A stretch of DNA of 56,457 nucleotides, taken from assembly GCA_035546295.1 (NCBI GenBank), contig DATKBT010000122.1, positions 1 through 56,457 of the forward strand, given 5' to 3'. The stretch is from DATKBT01 sp035546295 (GTDB lineage Bacteria; Acidobacteriota; Thermoanaerobaculia; Multivoradales; Multivoraceae). The notes beneath the pieces are model-generated. The model worked only from the letters and a program-made list of their open reading frames with translations. It did not search any database and had not been told where the DNA came from. The position numbers were made by a program, and so were the translations under genes. Below, in pieces: positions 22,921 to 31,711 of the stretch (within the stretch, counting starts at the first letter, position 1; each line of letters begins with the position of its first letter).

Positions 22921-23531
22921 TCCACCGGGCCCCCGCCTCCTTCGACCTCACGCAGGACGCGCGCCCGGTACTCGGCCAGCTCTCCGCCCTCATCGGGCAG
23001 GGCTCGCTGCGCGAGGGCGGCTGGACCGCGCGTCTGGCGGAGGACGATGAACAGCCCGACGAGCAGGCCGAGGACCGGCAGGAGCCACACCAGCAGGTTG
23101 AAGCCACGCGCCTTGGGGACCAGGAGCACGAACTCGCCGAACGAGCTCTCGAAGTACGAGACGATCTGTTCCTCGGAATAGCCCTGGGCGAACAGCTCGC
23201 GGATCTCGTCGCGCATCGCGAGCGCCGAGACCGCGGTCGAGTCGGCGACCGACAGCCCCTGGCAGACCGGACACCGCAGCCGCGACGAGAGGTCGCGGGT
23301 GGCTTCCTCGAGCTCCTGTCCGGTCTTGGGAGCGTCCGCCGGGGGGCCGAGGTCCTGGACCACGCCGAAGTCGGTCCCGGTCGCTTCCTCTTCCGAATCG
23401 GCGCCGAACGCCGCGAGCGGGACCGCGAGGAGCAGGATCGCCAGCGCCAGCGCGCGGCTCGCCTTACGGCGCGTGGAGCCCGAGCCGGGTTTCGGCGCGC
23501 CCGTGAGGCGCTTGCAGGTGGTGGATCTCAT
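22917..23531 (-). CDS. ccmH: Cytochrome c maturation protein CcmH (thioreductase subunit)
   Basis: CcmH reduces the haem-binding cysteines of apocytochrome c before heme attachment. Its active motif LRCPVCQGLSVADS is present, followed by the three-helix domain (MRDEIRELFAQGYSEEQIVS, YFESSFGEFVLLVP) and a membrane helix (LLVWLLPVLGLLVGLFIVL). The chosen ATG gives a signal peptide (about residues 24-43); the frame is open much further upstream but without conserved sequence. Length 204 residues, longer than the E. coli N-terminal module because of a 30-residue Glu-rich N-terminal part. Confidence 0.9.
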   Translation of the reverse strand: MRSTTCKRLTGAPKPGSGSTRRKASRALALAILLLAVPLAAFGADSEEEATGTDFGVVQDLGPPADAPKTGQELEEATRDLSSRLRCPVCQGLSVADSTAVSALAMRDEIRELFAQGYSEEQIVSYFESSFGEFVLLVPKARGFNLLVWLLPVLGLLVGLFIVLRQTRGPAALAQRALPDEGGELAEYRARVLREVEGGGGPVE

Positions 23532-23710
23532 AGGAAGCTCTCGATGCCTCGGTGCTTCGATGTCTCGATGTCTCCGTGGCCACCGGCCGCGGTGCGGCCG
23601 AGGCCTCGTTGGGTTGTTCCGTCGCGAGGCCTCCTGGTCCTCTCCCGGAGGGCCACGGCGCCGCGTGAACGTCACGGTCAGAGCGGTCAGAGCGGTCAGA
23701 GCGGTCAGAG
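23532..23710. repeat. Gap between ccmG and ccmH with a 9-bp tandem repeat
   Basis: This is the only sizeable gap in the ccm operon. It ends in four perfect copies of CGGTCAGAG (23675-23710), the last of which overlaps the ccmG stop codon (23705-23707). No gene is seen in the rest of the gap. Confidence 0.75.
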
Positions 23711-24217
23711 CAGAGCGTCGAGCGCCTCCCGCAGGATCTGCGCATGGAGGCCGCCGATCACCTTGTCGACGATCACGCCCTCCTCGTCGATGAAGAAGGT
23801 CTCGGGCGGCCCGAACACGCCGTAGGCGATCGCGACGCGGTTCTCGGGATCGATCAGCGCAGGTCCCCAGGCGCCGAGCTCGTCGATGAAGCGCGCGATC
23901 ACGCCCGGATCGTCCTGATAGATCACTCCCAGGAAGTGGACGCGCCCCCGGTAATGAGCGGCCGCCGACTCGAGCAGCGGGTGCTCCTGGATGCAGGGCG
24001 GGCACCAGGTCGACCAGAAGTTGATGACCACCGGGGTGCCGCGCAGCTCCGAGAGCCTCACCACGTTGCCGTCGAGGTCCTGCAGCGTGAAATCGGGAGC
24101 GGGCTTCCCGATCAGCGGCGACTCGACGATCTTGGGGTCGAAGCGGAAGGAGACGGCGAGCAGACCGACCAGAGGCACGATCAACAGCACACCGATCAGC
24201 AGGACCTTCTTGTTCAT
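23705..24217 (-). CDS. ccmG: Thioredoxin-like cytochrome c maturation protein CcmG (DsbE)
   Basis: CcmG is a membrane-anchored thioredoxin that passes electrons to CcmH or apocytochrome c. One N-terminal membrane segment (about 4-22), then APDFTLQDLDGNVVRLSEL, the redox site STWCPPCIQEHP and the family feature GVFGPPETFFID with the cis-proline. Length 170. The ATG after ccmF gives a normal membrane anchor; upstream in-frame codons do not. The stop codon lies in a 9-bp tandem repeat. Confidence 0.92.
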   Translation of the reverse strand: MNKKVLLIGVLLIVPLVGLLAVSFRFDPKIVESPLIGKPAPDFTLQDLDGNVVRLSELRGTPVVINFWSTWCPPCIQEHPLLESAAAHYRGRVHFLGVIYQDDPGVIARFIDELGAWGPALIDPENRVAIAYGVFGPPETFFIDEEGVIVDKVIGGLHAQILREALDALL

Positions 24218-24224
24218 CCCTCGC

Positions 24225-26252
24225 TCATCCGCCGGCGCTCGCTTCCGCCACCGAGTCGTCGACTCCTTCCCCGACCGTCTCCCCCGCTGCCGCGGCCACC
24301 GCACGCCGCACCGGCAGGCGTGGAGGCAGCAGGCAGACGGCGGTGCCGGCCACCATCATCAAGACTCCCAACCAGATCCAGAGCACGGCGGGAGTCACGA
24401 TCGCACGCAGCCCGGCGCTGTTCGCCGAGACGTTCATCAGCGTCAGGTAGAGATCGTGGGTGAGCCGGGTGCGGACCTTGGGGGTGCCGATCGGCTCGCG
24501 CTGGGTGGGATAGAAGTTGATCGAGGGCTCGAGCACGCCGAGGCTGCGGCCGTTGCGCGAGACGTCGATGCGCGCGATCTGTCGCGTCACGTGCGGCTCG
24601 GCCGCGAGTCGGGCGTCGAGAAAGGTCAGGGTGTAGCCGTCGATCTCGGTCGAGGTCCCGGGCGCGAGCTGGGCCTCTCGCTCCACCTGGTAGCTCGAGG
24701 AGATCGCGATCGACAGGAAGGTCACCAGGACGCCGAAGTGGACGATGTAGGCGCCGAGACGCCGTGGCGCCAGCTCGGTGGAGCGCTTGAGCGCGGCGGG
24801 CGGCGATTCGCCCTGCGCGACGCGCGTGCGGGCCGGTCGCAGTCCCTGGTCGGCGGTGACCCACAGCGTGTAGCCGAAGAGCGCGGCCGAGAACAGGATC
24901 GGGAACCCGCGTCCGCCCAGAGCGAGCGCGATCAGGAGCGCGACCCCAGCGGCCGGCAGCGGCCAGAGCAGGGCCCGGCGCAGCAGCCGGGAATCTCCGG
25001 ATCCCCACGGCAGCGCGGGGCCGAGCCCCATCAGCAGGATCAGGCCGAGGAAGATCGGCACCCCCATCCGGTTGTACCAGGGGACCCCGACCGAGACCTT
25101 CACGCCGCGCACCGCCTCCGCCAGGATCGGATAGAGCGTGCCCACCAGCACGGTGAACATGAGCGCCAGGAGCAGCAGGTTGTTGACCAGGAAGGCGCTC
25201 TCGCGAGACGGCAGCGGGGAGCCGACCGCGGGGCCGCCGAGGCGATCGACGCGCAGCGCGAGCAGGATGACGACGGCGAAGGCCGCGACCCCGAGAAACG
25301 CCAGGAACATCGGCCCGATCGCGCTCTGGGTGAAAGCGTGAACCGAGTTGACCACGCCCGAGCGGGTGAGGAACGTCCCCAGGATGGTCAGCAGGAACGA
25401 GATCATGATCAGCACGACCGTCCACGCCTTGAGCGTGCCGCGCCGCTGCAGCACGATCGCCGAGTGCAGCGCCGCGATCGCGGTCAGCCAGGGCAGGAGC
25501 GAGGCGTTCTCGACCGGATCCCAGGCCCAGTAGCCGCCCCACCCGAGCACCTCGTAGGACCACCATCCGCCGAGCATGATGCCCAGCGTGAGGAACGACG
25601 TGGGCACTAGCAGCCAGTTGCGCAACGGCCGCAGCCAGGTCGGCCCGAGCTGGCCGCGCAGCAGCGCCGCGACCGCCATCGCGAAGGGCACGGTCATGCC
25701 GACGTAGCCCAGGTACAGCGTCGGCGGATGGACGATCATCAACAGGTGGTTCTGCAGCAGCGGGTTCGGCCCCGGACCCTCCATCGGGATCGGCGGCGGC
25801 ACCGGCTTGAAGGGGTTGGCGGCGCCCGCGATCAGGAAGCTGAAGAAGATCCCGACCGTCAGGATCGTTCCGAGCGTGTAGGCGAGGTAGTCGTCGTGAC
25901 CGCGCTTCCACTGGAGGATCGCGACGCCGGCGGTGTAGAGCCCGAGGATCATCCCCCAGAACAGGATCGACCCCTCGAGCGAGGACCACAGCGACACGAT
26001 CGTGATGTGGAGCGGCGTGGTGGTCGAGCCGACCTGCGCCACATAGCTCACCGAGAAGTCGTGGCGCACCAGCGCCACCACCATCAGCACGTTCGCCGCG
26101 ATCATGGCGAGCGCGAAACCGAGAGCGAGCCGGCGCGTCCACAGCAGCCCGAGCTCGGAGCGGCGAGCGCCGGCGACGAAGCCGACCGGGGCCCCGATCG
26201 TGCACAGGAGCAGACCCAGCAGAACCAGGCCCTGTCCGAGGGCCGGCGTCAT
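24225..26252 (-). CDS. ccmF: Cytochrome c heme lyase subunit CcmF
   Basis: CcmF is the large inner-membrane protein that, with CcmH/I, takes heme from CcmE and attaches it to apocytochrome c. It is a 675-residue multi-spanning protein. The tryptophan-rich heme-handling motif WGGYWAWDPVENASLLPWL is intact, as are HPPTLYLGYVGM and FLTRSGVVNSVHAF. The final membrane helix (LWIWLGVLMMVAGTAVCLL) ends the conserved part; the last 30 residues are Ala/Glu-rich. The start overlaps ccmE by four bases and the stop is eight bases before the ccmG start. Confidence 0.95.
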   Translation of the reverse strand: MTPALGQGLVLLGLLLCTIGAPVGFVAGARRSELGLLWTRRLALGFALAMIAANVLMVVALVRHDFSVSYVAQVGSTTTPLHITIVSLWSSLEGSILFWGMILGLYTAGVAILQWKRGHDDYLAYTLGTILTVGIFFSFLIAGAANPFKPVPPPIPMEGPGPNPLLQNHLLMIVHPPTLYLGYVGMTVPFAMAVAALLRGQLGPTWLRPLRNWLLVPTSFLTLGIMLGGWWSYEVLGWGGYWAWDPVENASLLPWLTAIAALHSAIVLQRRGTLKAWTVVLIMISFLLTILGTFLTRSGVVNSVHAFTQSAIGPMFLAFLGVAAFAVVILLALRVDRLGGPAVGSPLPSRESAFLVNNLLLLALMFTVLVGTLYPILAEAVRGVKVSVGVPWYNRMGVPIFLGLILLMGLGPALPWGSGDSRLLRRALLWPLPAAGVALLIALALGGRGFPILFSAALFGYTLWVTADQGLRPARTRVAQGESPPAALKRSTELAPRRLGAYIVHFGVLVTFLSIAISSSYQVEREAQLAPGTSTEIDGYTLTFLDARLAAEPHVTRQIARIDVSRNGRSLGVLEPSINFYPTQREPIGTPKVRTRLTHDLYLTLMNVSANSAGLRAIVTPAVLWIWLGVLMMVAGTAVCLLPPRLPVRRAVAAAAGETVGEGVDDSVAEASAGG

Positions 26253-26743
26253 GTGTTCGTGCGGTCGAACTGGAGGCTCTTGACGAGCTCCTGCATGTCG
26301 CGCTCGTCGACCTCGTGCGGCGCCCGGTACTCGTTGTCGTGCTTGATCATCAGCCGGGTGGTGTGGAACTTGCCGTCGGCCTGCATGTTGCCCTCGAGCA
26401 CCACGCCGATCCCGCCGCGGAACATCGCAGGCGGCACCGCCTGGGTCGACACCGGCACCGTGGTCTCACCGTCGGTGACCTCGAAATCCAGCGTCAGCCC
26501 GTCCTCGCCGTGGACGATGCTGTCGGGCACCACCAGGCCGCCGAGCCGGATCGAGGCGGTCTCGGCCTGCTTCCCGGCCTCGACCAGCTCGCTCGGGCTC
26601 CAGTAGTAGACGAGGTTCTCACCGATGTTGCCGAACGCGAGGAAGGAGAAGGCGCCGCCTGCCACCAGGAGCGCGCCGAGAGCGATCAGCCGCCGGTTGC
26701 GCACCGCGGCGCGTTCGGTGTCGGTTTCAGCCGAAGAGATCAT
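26249..26743 (-). CDS. ccmE: Heme chaperone CcmE
   Basis: CcmE binds heme covalently in the periplasm and hands it to CcmF. One N-terminal membrane helix (about 20-40), then a beta-barrel OB fold with FGNIGENLVYYWSPSEL and IRLGGLVV. The heme site KHDNEYRAP fits the HxxxY pattern (heme-binding His, then Tyr). Length 164. The start and end both overlap neighbours by four bases (ccmD and ccmF). Confidence 0.93.
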   Translation of the reverse strand: MISSAETDTERAAVRNRRLIALGALLVAGGAFSFLAFGNIGENLVYYWSPSELVEAGKQAETASIRLGGLVVPDSIVHGEDGLTLDFEVTDGETTVPVSTQAVPPAMFRGGIGVVLEGNMQADGKFHTTRLMIKHDNEYRAPHEVDERDMQELVKSLQFDRTNT

Positions 26744-26970
26744 CGACGAGTTCCTCCTACCGTGTCGGTCGCCGGGGCCTCGAAGCGTCGTGCGGGCGAC
26801 GAGCCCTCTCCGCCGGCTCCGGAATCGCCGCTCTCACGGACGATCTGCCGGCGCACCGAGCGGAGCCTGGTGATTAGATGGATCGCGTAGAGAACGAGAC
26901 CGGTGCAAACCACCGCATACGCTGCGATCACGAAGCTCCAGCCACCGACTATAACGCCCTCGGGCACCAT
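26740..26970 (-). CDS. ccmD: Heme exporter protein CcmD
   Basis: CcmD is a small membrane protein that helps release heme-loaded CcmE from the CcmABC complex. The 76-residue product has a single membrane segment (WSFVIAAYAVVCTGLVLYAI) with the family's Tyr and a following basic stretch (RLRSVRRQIV). The tail is longer than usual and looks disordered. Assignment rests on this pattern and on the position between ccmC and ccmE. The end overlaps the ccmE start. Confidence 0.8.
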   Translation of the reverse strand: MVPEGVIVGGWSFVIAAYAVVCTGLVLYAIHLITRLRSVRRQIVRESGDSGAGGEGSSPARRFEAPATDTVGGTRR

Positions 26971-27017
26971 CGAATTGCTCTCTGCCGTCCGGAGATGTAC
27001 CGACCGACCCCTGGGAG

Positions 27018-27704
27018 TCAGGCAACCGCCTCGGCGATCCTCTCGGGCTCGCCGGCCTGCTCGAGCTGGCGCCTCCCGGCTTCGATCCGCGAGCGCATGG
27101 CGATGAACCAGAGCGTGATGAACAGGACGGCGAAGGCGTTGATTCGCCAGGGGAGGATCATCCCCCCGCTCACCGTTTCGGGGGACGACTGCACCTGGTG
27201 GATCGAGCGCCACCAACGCACGCCGAAGTAGATGAGAGGGATGTCGACGTAGGCCACGATCGTCGCCACCGCGGTCCAGGTGGCTCGGCGTTTCGGCTCG
27301 TCGACGAAGGTGCGCAGGGCCAGGATTCCGGCGAAGAGCAGCAGGCCCACCAGCGAGCTGGTCAGGCGGACGTCCCAGTCCCACCAGACGCCCCAGGTCG
27401 GCTTCGCCCAGATCATGCCGGAGGGGAGCATGAGAACCGAGAGGATCACGGTCGCCTCGAGCGAGCCGGCGAGCAGGTCGTCGTAGCGCTCCTTCCCCGT
27501 CCACAGCGAGGTCAGCGCCCAGCCGAAGGCGAAGGTGGAGGCGAGCAGCATGCTCCAGGCGGTCGGCACGTGGATGTAGGCGATGCGCGAGACGTCGCCC
27601 ATGTGGCGCTCGGGGGGGGCCATGGTCAGCCCCATGACAGAACCGGTCACGAGCAGCCCGAAACCCAGGATTCCGAGGCCGTGTTGCCAGGTGAGCGGTT
27701 TCAA
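27018..27704 (-). CDS. ccmC: Heme exporter protein CcmC
   Basis: CcmC places heme on CcmE. It has six membrane segments and the tryptophan-rich WWD motif WGVWWDWDVRLTS; HVPTAWSM and IHQVQSSPETVSGG carry the two external histidines expected to hold heme. Start: a TTG (MKPLTWQHGLG) with a strong GAGGAGGG ribosome site and a four-base TTGA overlap with the ccmB stop. The frame is open far upstream but only shadows ccmB. Length 228. Confidence 0.93.
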   Translation of the reverse strand: MKPLTWQHGLGILGFGLLVTGSVMGLTMAPPERHMGDVSRIAYIHVPTAWSMLLASTFAFGWALTSLWTGKERYDDLLAGSLEATVILSVLMLPSGMIWAKPTWGVWWDWDVRLTSSLVGLLLFAGILALRTFVDEPKRRATWTAVATIVAYVDIPLIYFGVRWWRSIHQVQSSPETVSGGMILPWRINAFAVLFITLWFIAMRSRIEAGRRQLEQAGEPERIAEAVA

Positions 27705-28384
27705 CTTCCCTCCTCGCAGACGAACGGGTAGAGCACGCCGCCGATCGACCAGTAGATTACATCGAAGGCGATCAACAGGTTCCGCCACGAGCCGAGCTGG
27801 TCCATCGCGTCGCCCAGGATCACCAGGTTCAGCGACTTGACCGACGCCAGCAGCAGCGGCCCCACCAGGGGAAAGAGCAGGAGCGGCAGCAGCACGTCCT
27901 GCCCCCGCATCCGCGAGGTCATCCCCGAGTACAGCGTGCCCGGCGCGGCGAGCCCCGCCGCCGCCAGCGCCCAGATCAGCGCGAAGTCGGCGATCGCGCT
28001 CGGATCGACCTGCACGCTGTAGAGGATCAGCGCCGCCGGCGCCAGCACCGGACCGAGCGCCAACAGGAAGAGGGTGTTGGCGATCGCCTTCGAATAGAAC
28101 ACGGCGACCGGTTCGACCGGCAGCAGGAACAGCCCCTCGAGCGCCCGGTCCTCGTGCTCGACCCGGAAGCTCTCGGCCAGCCCGAGCGTCGAGCTGAGCA
28201 GCAGCGCCAGGACCAGCAGGCCGCCCGACGCCCGGACCAGCATCTCGGTCTCGGGCAGCGCGAAGGAGAACAGCAGGAGGGTCATGGCGCCGAACACGAA
28301 CACCACGAGCAGGCGGGCGCGGCGGCGCCACTCGAGGCGCAGGTCCTTGCCGATCAGGGCGACGAGCTGGCGCAGCACGATCAC
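27701..28384 (-). CDS. ccmB: Heme exporter ABC permease CcmB
   Basis: CcmB is the integral membrane part of the CcmAB ABC transporter that powers release of holo-CcmE. It has six hydrophobic segments, an early LIGKDLRLEWRRR cytoplasmic helix and the phrase ESFRVEHEDRALEGLFLLP typical of CcmB. Length 227. The GTG start overlaps the ccmA stop by four bases. Confidence 0.92.
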   Translation of the reverse strand: MIVLRQLVALIGKDLRLEWRRRARLLVVFVFGAMTLLLFSFALPETEMLVRASGGLLVLALLLSSTLGLAESFRVEHEDRALEGLFLLPVEPVAVFYSKAIANTLFLLALGPVLAPAALILYSVQVDPSAIADFALIWALAAAGLAAPGTLYSGMTSRMRGQDVLLPLLLFPLVGPLLLASVKSLNLVILGDAMDQLGSWRNLLIAFDVIYWSIGGVLYPFVCEEGS

Positions 28385-29085
28385 GTCGCCGCCTCCTGGA
28401 AGCGTGACAGGAGCTGGCTCGAGGGCCCCCGCCAGGCGATCTGGCCGCGCTCGAGGAGCACCGAGCGTCCTCCCAGGCTGGTGGCGCGGGTCAGCGCGTG
28501 CGAGGCGATCACGAAGGTCTTCCCCTGCTCCCGTGAGCTGCGGATCCAGCGCTCGAGGAAGCGCTGGCCGTCGGGATCGAGCGCCGAGAACGGCTCGTCG
28601 AGCAGGACGAGCTCGGGCTTCTCGAGCTCGGCGCGCAGCAGGGTCAGCCGTTTGCGCATCCCGGCGGAGAAGCCGCGGATCTCGTGGTCAGCGCGCTCGG
28701 CGAGCCCCATGCGCTCGAGCAGGGGCATCAGCTCGGGGGCGGGGAGCGGGCTCGGGGAGAGGCGATTCCACAGCTCGAGCATCTCGAGCGCGGTCAGGTG
28801 ATCGTAGAGGTAGCCGTGGTGGGTCACCAGGCACAGGCGGCTGCGGCAGAAGGCGCGGGCGCGGTTGGGATCGCGGCCGAAGACCGCGAGCGCGCCGGTG
28901 GTGCGGTGGATGAGACCGGCGATGGTGCGCAGGAGGGTCGTCTTGCCCGAGCCGTTGGCGCCGGCGAGCAGCACCAGGTCCCCGCGCTCGACGTCGAGGT
29001 CGACGTGGGCGAGCGCCCAGGAGCGACCGAACCGCCGGCCGAGACCGCGGGTCGAGACGATGGGGTGATCGGGAGACGAGGACAT
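28381..29085 (-). CDS. ccmA: Heme exporter ABC ATPase CcmA
   Basis: CcmA is the ATPase of the CcmAB complex. Walker A is GANGSGKTTLL, the ABC signature is FSAGMRKRL, Walker B is LVLLDEPFSALD and the switch histidine is in VIASHAL. Length 234. It is the first gene of the ccm operon; the promoter should lie in the 339-base divergent gap upstream. The ATG was chosen because the conserved sequence begins just after it (VSTRGLGRRFG); the ribosome site is weak. Confidence 0.93.
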   Translation of the reverse strand: MSSSPDHPIVSTRGLGRRFGRSWALAHVDLDVERGDLVLLAGANGSGKTTLLRTIAGLIHRTTGALAVFGRDPNRARAFCRSRLCLVTHHGYLYDHLTALEMLELWNRLSPSPLPAPELMPLLERMGLAERADHEIRGFSAGMRKRLTLLRAELEKPELVLLDEPFSALDPDGQRFLERWIRSSREQGKTFVIASHALTRATSLGGRSVLLERGQIAWRGPSSQLLSRFQEAAT

Positions 29086-29424
29086 CTCGAGCAAGGACGT
29101 GAGCGACGAGGAAGCGGCAAGTCGAGTCGCTGCGCGGCGCCGCCGAAGCGCTCGAAGAGGCTCTGCGTCGGCTCGCTCCTGGCAAGCGGCCGGCGTCGGC
29201 GACGCACCGGCTCGAGCCGGCGACGGACTCCCCGCCGCCCCTCGCCGCCGCGGTGGCCTGACCAGCGCTGCGAGGCGGAAGCTATCGCAACCGCTCGCGC
29301 CGCCGACTCGGAAGTCTCGAGAGGCCGGCGCGCGGGGGTGGCGCAGCGTGGGAGCAGGCGGCCGGGCTCCGGCTGGCGGCCGCGACCAGCGGGCGACCTG
29401 CGCCGCGCGCAGTAGCATCGGCCA
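29086..29424. other. Divergent intergenic interval between ccmA and the HEAT lipoprotein gene
   Basis: These 339 bases must hold the promoters for both directions, but I see no strong -35/-10 pair. A TAGCAT at 29413-29418 lies so close to the plus-strand ATG that it would imply a nearly leaderless mRNA. Open frames here look like composition shadows. Confidence 0.5.
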
Positions 29425-31584
29425 ATGGTCTCGCTGCGCGCCCTTCTATTGTTGGCGTCGCTCTCGCTGGTCGCCTGTGGTGGGCTGGGTCCGTCCGTCG
29501 CTCCCGCTGCCACCGGGGCCTCCGGCCCCAGCGCCCAGGATCTGGATCTCGAGCTGCGCGCGCTCCTGCTCCTGCTCGAGGACCGCGGGCTGTTCGAGCC
29601 GACGGTCGTGGCGCAGAGCCTCGCGTCGCCCCGGCCCGAGACGCGGGAGGCGCTGGCCCGGGCGCTGGGCCGCATCGACGATGCGCGGGGTCGCGACGTC
29701 CTCCTCGAGCTGCTGGCCGATTCCGCCCCGGGCGTGCGTGCCTCGGCGGCGACGGCGCTCGCAGGCCATCCCTCGCCGGTGGTCCTCGCCTCGCTCTCGG
29801 CGATCGCAGGTGGCGACGATCGCGAGGCGGCGGCCGCTGCGGTCGCGGCGCTCGCGCGCCTGGGAGCTCCCTTGAGCGAGGTCCTCGAGAGCCTGCGCGG
29901 GATCGAGAGCGCCGAGGTGTGGCGGAGGATCGTCCCCGCGCTGTTTCGCTTCACGGCCGAAGAGCGCTTCGAGGCGGCGAGCCTGGCGCTCGCCGAGGCG
30001 CCCGCGGAGCTGCATCGCCTCGCGGGCCTGGCGCTCGCCTGGCGTTCGCCGGCGCGAGCGCTCCCGGCCGTGCGCGAGCTGCTCGGCGACCAGGACTCCT
30101 TCGTGCGTGCGGCCGCCGCGCGCACGCTGGGTGCGCAGGGGGCGGCGGGGGACCTCCCGCGGCTGATCGCGATGCTCGACGAGCCCGAAGGCCCGCCGGT
30201 CGTCGCCGCGATCGTCGCGCTCCAGTCGCTCGTCGAGCGCGGCGTCGCAGCGCCCCCTCCCGAGCTGGTGCCGGCGCTCCTCGCGCGCTTCGACGCGGCC
30301 GACGCGTCGGTGCGCCTGGCCGCGATCGAGGCCTCGGCGGCCTGGCTGCTGGACGAAGAGCTCGAGGCGGCTCTCGACGCGCGATTCGCCGACCCCGAGG
30401 CGCCGGTCGGTGATCGGGCCGCGGCGCTGCTTGCGATGGCGCGCGGCGGCGCACCGCGGGCAGCCGACCGGATCGCTGACGCGGCGGCGGCGCACCATCC
30501 CCTGCTGCGTGCCGCCGCGGCGCGCGCGGCGGCACGGCTCCGCGCGGCGGCACGGCTCGGCGCGGCCGCGATCGTCGACGGGATCGCCGAGAAGATCGTC
30601 GGGAAGCTCCTGGTCGATGCCGACCCGGCGGTGCGCTCGGCGGCGCTGGCGGCATCCTTCGAGCTCGAGGCGGAGCCTGCGCAGCTCGCGCTCGATGCGC
30701 GCAGCGATTCCTCGGCCGCGGTTCGAGGCACCCTCTTCGAGCTCCTTCGCGAGCGCCCGCTGCTCGCCCATGGCGACCTCGTGCGCCCGGCCGGAGGCGA
30801 TCCGCTCGAGCGCGAACGCGCGCCCGCGACCCGCCGCCAGCTCGTCGTGGCACTGGAGGCGCGAGGTCGCGCCGAGCGTCTCGAGCGCGGCGCCATCCTC
30901 GAGACCCTCGAGAGGATCGCGGCCGGCGACCCCGAGCGAGCGGTTCGCGCTGCCGCGCGCTGGGCGCTCGCTGCGTTGGGCGGGGAGGCTCCCGCCGCGC
31001 GGTCTCATCCAGGGCGCCAGGAGCTGCCCGCCTACCGGGCGGTGGCGGCGATCTCGGCGGCCTCCGTCGAGGACGCGGTGGACCTGGAGCTGGTCACCGA
31101 ACGCGGCCGGATCGCTGTGCGAACCGATTGCCGGCGGGCGCCCAAGGGCTGCCTGAGCGTGCTCCAGCTCGCCCGGCAGGGCTTCTACGACCACCAGACG
31201 ATCGAGCGCCTGGAGCCGGGTGTCGAGGTGGCCTTCGGCGACCCCAGCGGCACCGGATTCGGCGATGCCGGCTACCGCACGTTGCCTGAGACCTCGGCGT
31301 TCCTCCCCGCCGAGGAGGGGCTGCTCCTGCTCGACTGCTCCTCACCGGCCGGCTGCGGCTCGAGGCTCCGGCTCCTGCTGAGCCCGCAGCCGTGGCTCCC
31401 CGACGAAGTGGTGCTCGTGGGCCGGGTGACGGCGGGCCTCGACGTGGCGCGCCGGCTGGTTCCAGGCGATCGAGTTCTCGAGGTCCTCGCCGGTGATCTT
31501 CCGCATAGTGGAACTGCCGGGCGGCAAGGTGAACGTGGCCCTCGGATCCGATCGGCGGGGCCGCTCGCGAGGGCAGCGGGGTAG
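29425..31584 (+). CDS. HEAT-repeat lipoprotein with a degenerate cyclophilin domain
   Basis: The 719-residue protein begins with a lipoprotein signal (lipobox LVAC). Most of it is HEAT-like helical repeats (about 35-540) such as DDARGRDVLLELLADSAPGV and DQDSFVRAAAARTLGAQGAA. The C-terminal 160 residues match the cyclophilin peptidyl-prolyl isomerase outline: VTERGRIAVRTD, then QLARQGFYDHQTIERLEPG and FGDPSGTGFGDAGYRT. The active-site phrases FHRV and QGGDP of real cyclophilins are changed to IERL and AFGDP, so catalysis is doubtful. It is probably anchored facing the periplasm as a binding scaffold. The function is inferred from domains only. Confidence 0.8.
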   Translation: MVSLRALLLLASLSLVACGGLGPSVAPAATGASGPSAQDLDLELRALLLLLEDRGLFEPTVVAQSLASPRPETREALARALGRIDDARGRDVLLELLADSAPGVRASAATALAGHPSPVVLASLSAIAGGDDREAAAAAVAALARLGAPLSEVLESLRGIESAEVWRRIVPALFRFTAEERFEAASLALAEAPAELHRLAGLALAWRSPARALPAVRELLGDQDSFVRAAAARTLGAQGAAGDLPRLIAMLDEPEGPPVVAAIVALQSLVERGVAAPPPELVPALLARFDAADASVRLAAIEASAAWLLDEELEAALDARFADPEAPVGDRAAALLAMARGGAPRAADRIADAAAAHHPLLRAAAARAAARLRAAARLGAAAIVDGIAEKIVGKLLVDADPAVRSAALAASFELEAEPAQLALDARSDSSAAVRGTLFELLRERPLLAHGDLVRPAGGDPLERERAPATRRQLVVALEARGRAERLERGAILETLERIAAGDPERAVRAAARWALAALGGEAPAARSHPGRQELPAYRAVAAISAASVEDAVDLELVTERGRIAVRTDCRRAPKGCLSVLQLARQGFYDHQTIERLEPGVEVAFGDPSGTGFGDAGYRTLPETSAFLPAEEGLLLLDCSSPAGCGSRLRLLLSPQPWLPDEVVLVGRVTAGLDVARRLVPGDRVLEVLAGDLPHSGTAGRQGERGPRIRSAGPLARAAG

Positions 31585-31711
31585 ACTCCGCCTTCGCCGC
31601 GGCCAGCGCCGCAGCGGGTGCCCCCCTCGGCGCTGCGCTCGGCAGGCGGCCGCCGGCAGCCCGGTGGCGCTGCAACCTTGTCCCCGACGAGCCGTACGGA
31701 GATTGGCGGGA

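Noticed and set aside
21835..23181. A 448-codon plus-strand frame in the ccm region
   Set aside because: It is antisense to ccmI and ccmH, which are clearly conserved.
24214..26205. A 663-codon minus-strand frame beside ccmF
   Set aside because: It overlaps ccmF in another frame; ccmF carries the full family signature.
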